Below, in pieces: positions 32,375-35,124 of a DNA stretch of 35,124 nucleotides. The notes below the pieces were generated by a model. It saw only the letters and a program-made list of their open reading frames with translations. It made no database searches and was not told where the DNA came from. Position numbers and translations under genes: made by a program. The stretch is from Brevibacterium sp. (GTDB taxonomy: Bacteria; Actinomycetota; Actinomycetes; Actinomycetales; Brevibacteriaceae), in assembly GCF_022712115.1 (NCBI RefSeq), contig NZ_JALAHB010000169.1, positions 1 to 35,124 on the forward strand. The letters run 5' to 3'. Position 1 is the stretch's first letter. Every line of letters starts with the position of its first letter.

Positions 32375-33334
32375 ATGAAGCTTCTCGTCACCGGAGGCGC
32401 CGGCTACATCGGCTCCGTCGTCACCTCCCAGCTCCTGGACGCCGGCCATGAGGTCACCGTCCTCGACGACCTCTCCACCGGGCACCGGGAGGCCGTCCCG
32501 GAGGGTGCGGAGTTCGTCCAGGCGCGCATCCACGACAGCCGGGACCACGTCCTCGGGCGCGGGTACGAGGGCGTGCTGCACTTCGCCGCGAAATCGCTGG
32601 TGGGCGAGTCCGTGTCATCCCCGGAGCTGTACTGGGAGAACAACGTCGCCGGCACCTTCTCCCTGCTGGAGGCCCTCCGCGAGGCGGGCGTACCCCGGAT
32701 CATCTTCTCCTCCACCGCCGCTACCTACGGCGAGCCCGAGGCCTCCCCCATCACGGAGCAGACTCCGGCGAACCCGGTGAACGCCTACGGCGCGTCCAAA
32801 CTCGCGGTCGACCACATGCTCAGCTCCTACAGCCGCGCGCACGGCCTGGCGGCGACCTCTCTGCGCTACTTCAATGTGGGAGGAGCCCGCGGACCCTTCG
32901 GTGAGAAGCACTCCCCGGAGACCCATCTCATCCCCAACCTGCTCAGGGTCGCCGCCGGCAGCTCCGACTCCTGCCGGATCTTCGGCACGGACTATGACAC
33001 CACTGACGGCACCGCGCTGCGCGATTACCTTCACGTCGTGGACCTGGGCCGGGCGCACCTCCTCGCCTTGGACACCTCGGAAGCGGGCACGCACCGGATC
33101 GTCAACCTGGGCACCGGCAACGGCTTCACCGTCCGCCAGGTGCTCGAGGCCTGCCGCACCGTCACCGGCCATCCCATCCCCGCGGTCGAGGAGGACCGGC
33201 GGCCGGGCGACCCCACCTCGCTCGTCGCCTCCAACCGCCGCGCGCAGGAACTGCTGGGCTGGCAGCCGGAGCTGGGCCTCGAGGAGATCGTCGCGGATGC
33301 CTGGCGGTTCATGCAGGAGACCGGCGCGGCCTGA
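32375..33334 (+). CDS. galE: UDP-glucose 4-epimerase
   Basis: 319 residues, an extended short-chain dehydrogenase. GGAGYIGS binds NAD, FAAKSLVGESV follows, STAATYG holds the catalytic Ser/Thr and YGASK gives the Tyr/Lys pair. SLRYFNVGGA and DYLHVVDLGRAH are the usual substrate-domain features. It interconverts UDP-glucose and UDP-galactose, and possibly the N-acetylated forms. It could feed the locus's glycosyltransferases, but it stands alone in the transcript order. ATG 32375 has AGAGGA about seven bases upstream. At 319 residues it is about 20 shorter than E. coli GalE, as is usual in actinobacteria. Confidence 0.93.
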   Translation: MKLLVTGGAGYIGSVVTSQLLDAGHEVTVLDDLSTGHREAVPEGAEFVQARIHDSRDHVLGRGYEGVLHFAAKSLVGESVSSPELYWENNVAGTFSLLEALREAGVPRIIFSSTAATYGEPEASPITEQTPANPVNAYGASKLAVDHMLSSYSRAHGLAATSLRYFNVGGARGPFGEKHSPETHLIPNLLRVAAGSSDSCRIFGTDYDTTDGTALRDYLHVVDLGRAHLLALDTSEAGTHRIVNLGTGNGFTVRQVLEACRTVTGHPIPAVEEDRRPGDPTSLVASNRRAQELLGWQPELGLEEIVADAWRFMQETGAA

Positions 33335-33423
33335 AGCCCCACCGAAGCGCTGGCCGCGGGACGATGCTCTCACAGAAGCAAGGTGTCTTGAAAAATCAGT
33401 CGGCATGTCCCACTCTGAGAGGG

Positions 33424-33447
33424 CGCATATGCACGCCCGCGTATGCG
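33424..33447. promoter_or_regulatory. Inverted repeat upstream of the Cys-rich protein gene
   Basis: CGCATA (33424-33429) and TATGCG (33442-33447) are complementary with a 12-base spacer. The site lies 28 bases before the start of a probable metal-binding protein, so it could be an operator for a metal-sensing repressor. No direct proof. Confidence 0.25.
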
Positions 33448-33474
33448 TTCGTCCAGCAGAGCACAGGAGGAGAC

Positions 33475-33708
33475 ATGGCAGTCTGCGACACCTGCGGAAA
33501 CGACTACGAGAAGTCCTTCACCCTCACGCGGGCCGGGCAGTCGAAGACCTTCGACAGCTTCGAGTGTGCGATCCACGCGATGGCACCGCGCTGCGCCCAC
33601 TGCGAGTGCATCATCCTGGGTCACGGGGTGGAGTCCGAGGACTCCACCTTCTGCTGCTCGCACTGCGCCAGGGAGGCCGGCCACGTGCAGGCGCGCGACA
33701 AGGTCTGA
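33475..33708 (+). CDS. Small Cys-rich (zinc-ribbon-like) protein
   Basis: 77 residues with eight Cys and several His. They form an N-terminal CDTCG pair, a central FECAIHAMAPRCAHCEC cluster and a C-terminal FCCSHCARE cluster. The spacing suits one or two zinc ribbons or a metallothionein-like fold, and similar short proteins are widespread in actinobacteria under hypothetical names. ATG 33475 has GGAGG four bases upstream. A frame extending back to 33364 is rejected because the ribosome site and the start of the Cys-rich pattern both fit 33475. It is a single-gene unit with a terminator about 50 bases after its stop. It could store or sense zinc or another metal; the role is not established. 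Confidence 0.75.
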   Translation: MAVCDTCGNDYEKSFTLTRAGQSKTFDSFECAIHAMAPRCAHCECIILGHGVESEDSTFCCSHCAREAGHVQARDKV

Positions 33709-33760
33709 GGCCGCAGCCGCACATCCGCCCGGCCTACCCGCACACGCAGCGCAGGAAGAT

Positions 33761-33787
33761 GTACCGCCCTCCACGGCGGTGCATTTT
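33761..33787 (+). terminator. Intrinsic terminator after the Cys-rich protein gene
   Basis: GTACCGCC and GGCGGTGC form an 8-bp stem including one T-G pair (arms 33761-33768 and 33775-33782) with a six-base loop. It is followed by ATTTT, a rare T-run in this GC-rich window. Confidence 0.55.
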
Positions 33788-33801
33788 CCGGTTTTGCGCA
33801 C

Positions 33802-33807
33802 TAGACT
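33802..33807 (+). promoter_or_regulatory. Candidate -10 element of the 226-aa/XRE-ImmA pair
   Basis: TAGACT lies 22 bases before the ATG at 33830, just after the terminator of the preceding gene. No clear -35 element was found. Confidence 0.3.
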
Positions 33808-33829
33808 GAGGGCAGCGGAAGGAGCTCCC

Positions 33830-34510
33830 ATGATCCCCGAGCAGCTTGCAGATGCCCGATGCACCACGGACCAGCAGACCGTCGCCGCGCTCGAGGCGGT
33901 GGGCCTGACGGCCGAGGACCTCACCTCGGCAGTGGCCGCGGGAGTGCGGGCGGCGGGACGGATCACCGCAGACCACCCGGTCACCGCTCCCGGCTTCACG
34001 CTGTGGTCGGAGACTGTCGCGCACCTGCGCCACACCCTCGGCGAACGCGGGTGGAAGCGCGTGAACCCGGGGAACTCGCCGCAGGTCGTCTCCCCCGACG
34101 GCCGCATCGCGCTCATGCCCGTCCGCGGCAACCATGCCACCGGCGTCTCACCGGATGTGGAGCCCTCCACCTTCCGCCACCGCGGCCCGGCCACGGTGGA
34201 CGCCGTCCGCCGCAATGCCCAGACCGGCCTCTCCCTGCTCACCCCGGAGACCGGACCCGCGGACGCCGCCACACCCCACACCTGGTTCCTCCTCTACCAC
34301 TGGTTCGAGGACAGCCCGGAGTTCCGTGCAGAGCTCTCCCTGCCCCTCCTCTCCGGCAGCAGCGACGACGAGCCCGAGGCCGTGGTCTTCTCCCGGTGGC
34401 GGCGACGCATCCTCCTACCCCCGGTGAACACCTCAGACTTCGAGGTGCCCATGAACCCGCGCCGTCACGACGAGGACGACGTCGCCTTCGACATCGACGA
34501 GATCGCGTGA
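33830..34510 (+). CDS. Unrecognised 226-residue protein coupled to an XRE/ImmA gene
   Basis: 226 residues and no family recognised. It has an Ala-rich N-terminal helix region and LWSETVAHLRHTLGERGWKR, then SPDGRIALMPVRGNHATG, a hydrophobic TWFLLYHWF, and a very acidic end (RHDEDDVAFDIDEIA). There is no signal peptide or clear transmembrane helix. AAGGAG lies six bases before ATG 33830, and the stop overlaps the GTG start of the XRE/ImmA gene by four bases, so the two are co-translated. Pairs of this shape are often toxin-antitoxin or repressor-protease units in mobile DNA; here it could be the partner or target of the peptidase. That is inference from gene order only. Confidence 0.75.
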   Translation: MIPEQLADARCTTDQQTVAALEAVGLTAEDLTSAVAAGVRAAGRITADHPVTAPGFTLWSETVAHLRHTLGERGWKRVNPGNSPQVVSPDGRIALMPVRGNHATGVSPDVEPSTFRHRGPATVDAVRRNAQTGLSLLTPETGPADAATPHTWFLLYHWFEDSPEFRAELSLPLLSGSSDDEPEAVVFSRWRRRILLPPVNTSDFEVPMNPRRHDEDDVAFDIDEIA

Positions 34511-35124
34511 GACTCGAACCCACCCGCATCACCCTCGCCCGCACCCGCGCCGGACTCACCAAGGCGGCGCTCGCGCAGAAGCTGGGGGTGGGGCCGCGCT
34601 CCCTCACGAACTACGAGACCGCCGGAGCGCCGGAACGCCTCGCCCCCGCTCTCGCGGAGGCCACCGGATTCCGCCCCGGCTACTTCTCCCGCGAGGAGGT
34701 GGAGCCCCTCGACGAGGACCGCGCCTTCTTCCGCGCCCGGCGGCGGACCTCGGCGCGCGTCCTCCACTCCGCCGTCGCCGCGGGCCGGACCGGGACGGAG
34801 CTGTACTCCCTCATCACGGAGAGGTTCCGCCTCCCCCGGCTGGATCTGCCCGATCTGAGCGGCATGGAGCCGGAGAGCGCGGCCGTCACCATCCGCGCCC
34901 ACTGGGACCTGGGCGTCATGCCGGCACCCAACCTCATCCAGCTGGCGGAGTCGAAGGGCGTGCGCGTCCTGGGGCTGCCCGGCTCCACCTCGGACGTGGA
35001 CGCCTTCAGCGTGTGGGACGGCGGGGCGCCCTTCGTCTTCCTGTCGCGGCAGAAGACGGCGGAGCGCGCCCGTTTCGATCTCGCCCACGAGCTCGGCCAT
35101 CTGCTGCTCCACTCCAGCTCCGGC
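34507..35124 (+). CDS. XRE-type HTH with ImmA/IrrE metallopeptidase domain, 3' end cut by the window
   Basis: At least 206 residues are seen. The N-terminus is a Xre/Cro helix-turn-helix: ITLARTRAGLTKAALAQKLG, then GPRSLTNYETAG. After a linker comes an ImmA/IrrE-type domain with FDLAHELGHLLLH, in which H194, E195 and H198 form the zinc HExxH site. Proteins of this class cut a repressor or bind DNA in response to damage or other stress; ImmA from ICEBs1 and IrrE from Deinococcus are the named examples. The start GTG 34507 overlaps the previous stop. The end is missing, so the full length and any toxin domain cannot be seen. As the partner of the 226-residue protein it may form a stress-response or toxin-antitoxin unit. 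Confidence 0.88.
   Translation, partial: MRLEPTRITLARTRAGLTKAALAQKLGVGPRSLTNYETAGAPERLAPALAEATGFRPGYFSREEVEPLDEDRAFFRARRRTSARVLHSAVAAGRTGTELYSLITERFRLPRLDLPDLSGMEPESAAVTIRAHWDLGVMPAPNLIQLAESKGVRVLGLPGSTSDVDAFSVWDGGAPFVFLSRQKTAERARFDLAHELGHLLLHSSSG

Overview
The window is high-GC DNA. Hand-counted 60-base lines give about 75% GC around 15.0 kb, about 60% around 20.4 and 23.7 kb, and about 50% near 11.05 kb. Many genes start with GTG and overlap their neighbours by 1-4 bases. Together with a Pmt-type mannosyltransferase, a CE1758-type flavin oxidoreductase pair and teichoic-acid enzymes this points to an actinobacterium, probably Micrococcales. A Brevibacterium-like host is a guess, because that genus is known for pyruvylated teichoic acids and Kdn-containing teichulosonic acids. 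No rRNA, tRNA, CRISPR array or insertion sequence was seen.

Layout. 1-409: end of a protein mannosyltransferase gene carrying an in-frame TGA. 672-1709: FAD monooxygenase. 2044-9244: one tightly packed operon for a nonulosonic-acid polymer. It holds a CMP-nonulosonate synthetase fused to a HAD phosphatase, a NeuB-type synthase, a GT2 enzyme, two polysialyltransferase/GT52-like enzymes and a DUF6716-like glycosyltransferase. 9313-10998 (minus): GtrA-type membrane protein and acyltransferase-3. 11265-18266: three large polymer enzymes, namely a TagF-like transferase fused to a GT4 glycosyltransferase, a second TagF-like protein with a long N-terminal extension, and a binding-domain/TPR/Caps_synth protein. 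18268-19995 (minus): fhs. 20116-24959: a lower-GC block with a TagB/TagF-like transferase, a TagE-like GT4 and a pyruvyltransferase. 28829-25061 (minus): TagB/TagF-like transferase, tagD, CDP-alcohol phosphotransferase and GT2. 30065-28957 (minus): broken membrane/Nudix gene. 32200-30152 (minus): MarR regulator, LLM flavin oxidoreductase and a deleted FMN reductase. 32375 to the end (plus): galE, a small Cys-rich protein, an unknown 226-aa protein and an XRE/ImmA-type peptidase cut by the window edge.

How it fits together. Most of the window is a wall-glycopolymer locus. TagD would supply CDP-glycerol, and up to four glycerophosphotransferase-family proteins would polymerise or link polyol phosphate. 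The TagE-like GT, the GT2s, the GT4 domain, the pyruvyltransferase and the acyltransferase would decorate it, with GalE supplying UDP-galactose-type donors. The first operon has a synthase, a phosphatase and a CMP-transferase but no NeuC-type epimerase. That is the set expected for Kdn made through Kdn-9-phosphate, so its product may be a teichulosonic-acid or polysialic-acid-like polymer (inference). No priming transferase, flippase or ABC exporter lies in the window.

Gene decay is notable: pmt has one in-frame stop, the membrane/Nudix gene has TAG and TGA stops plus a likely frameshift, and the FMN reductase has an internal deletion.
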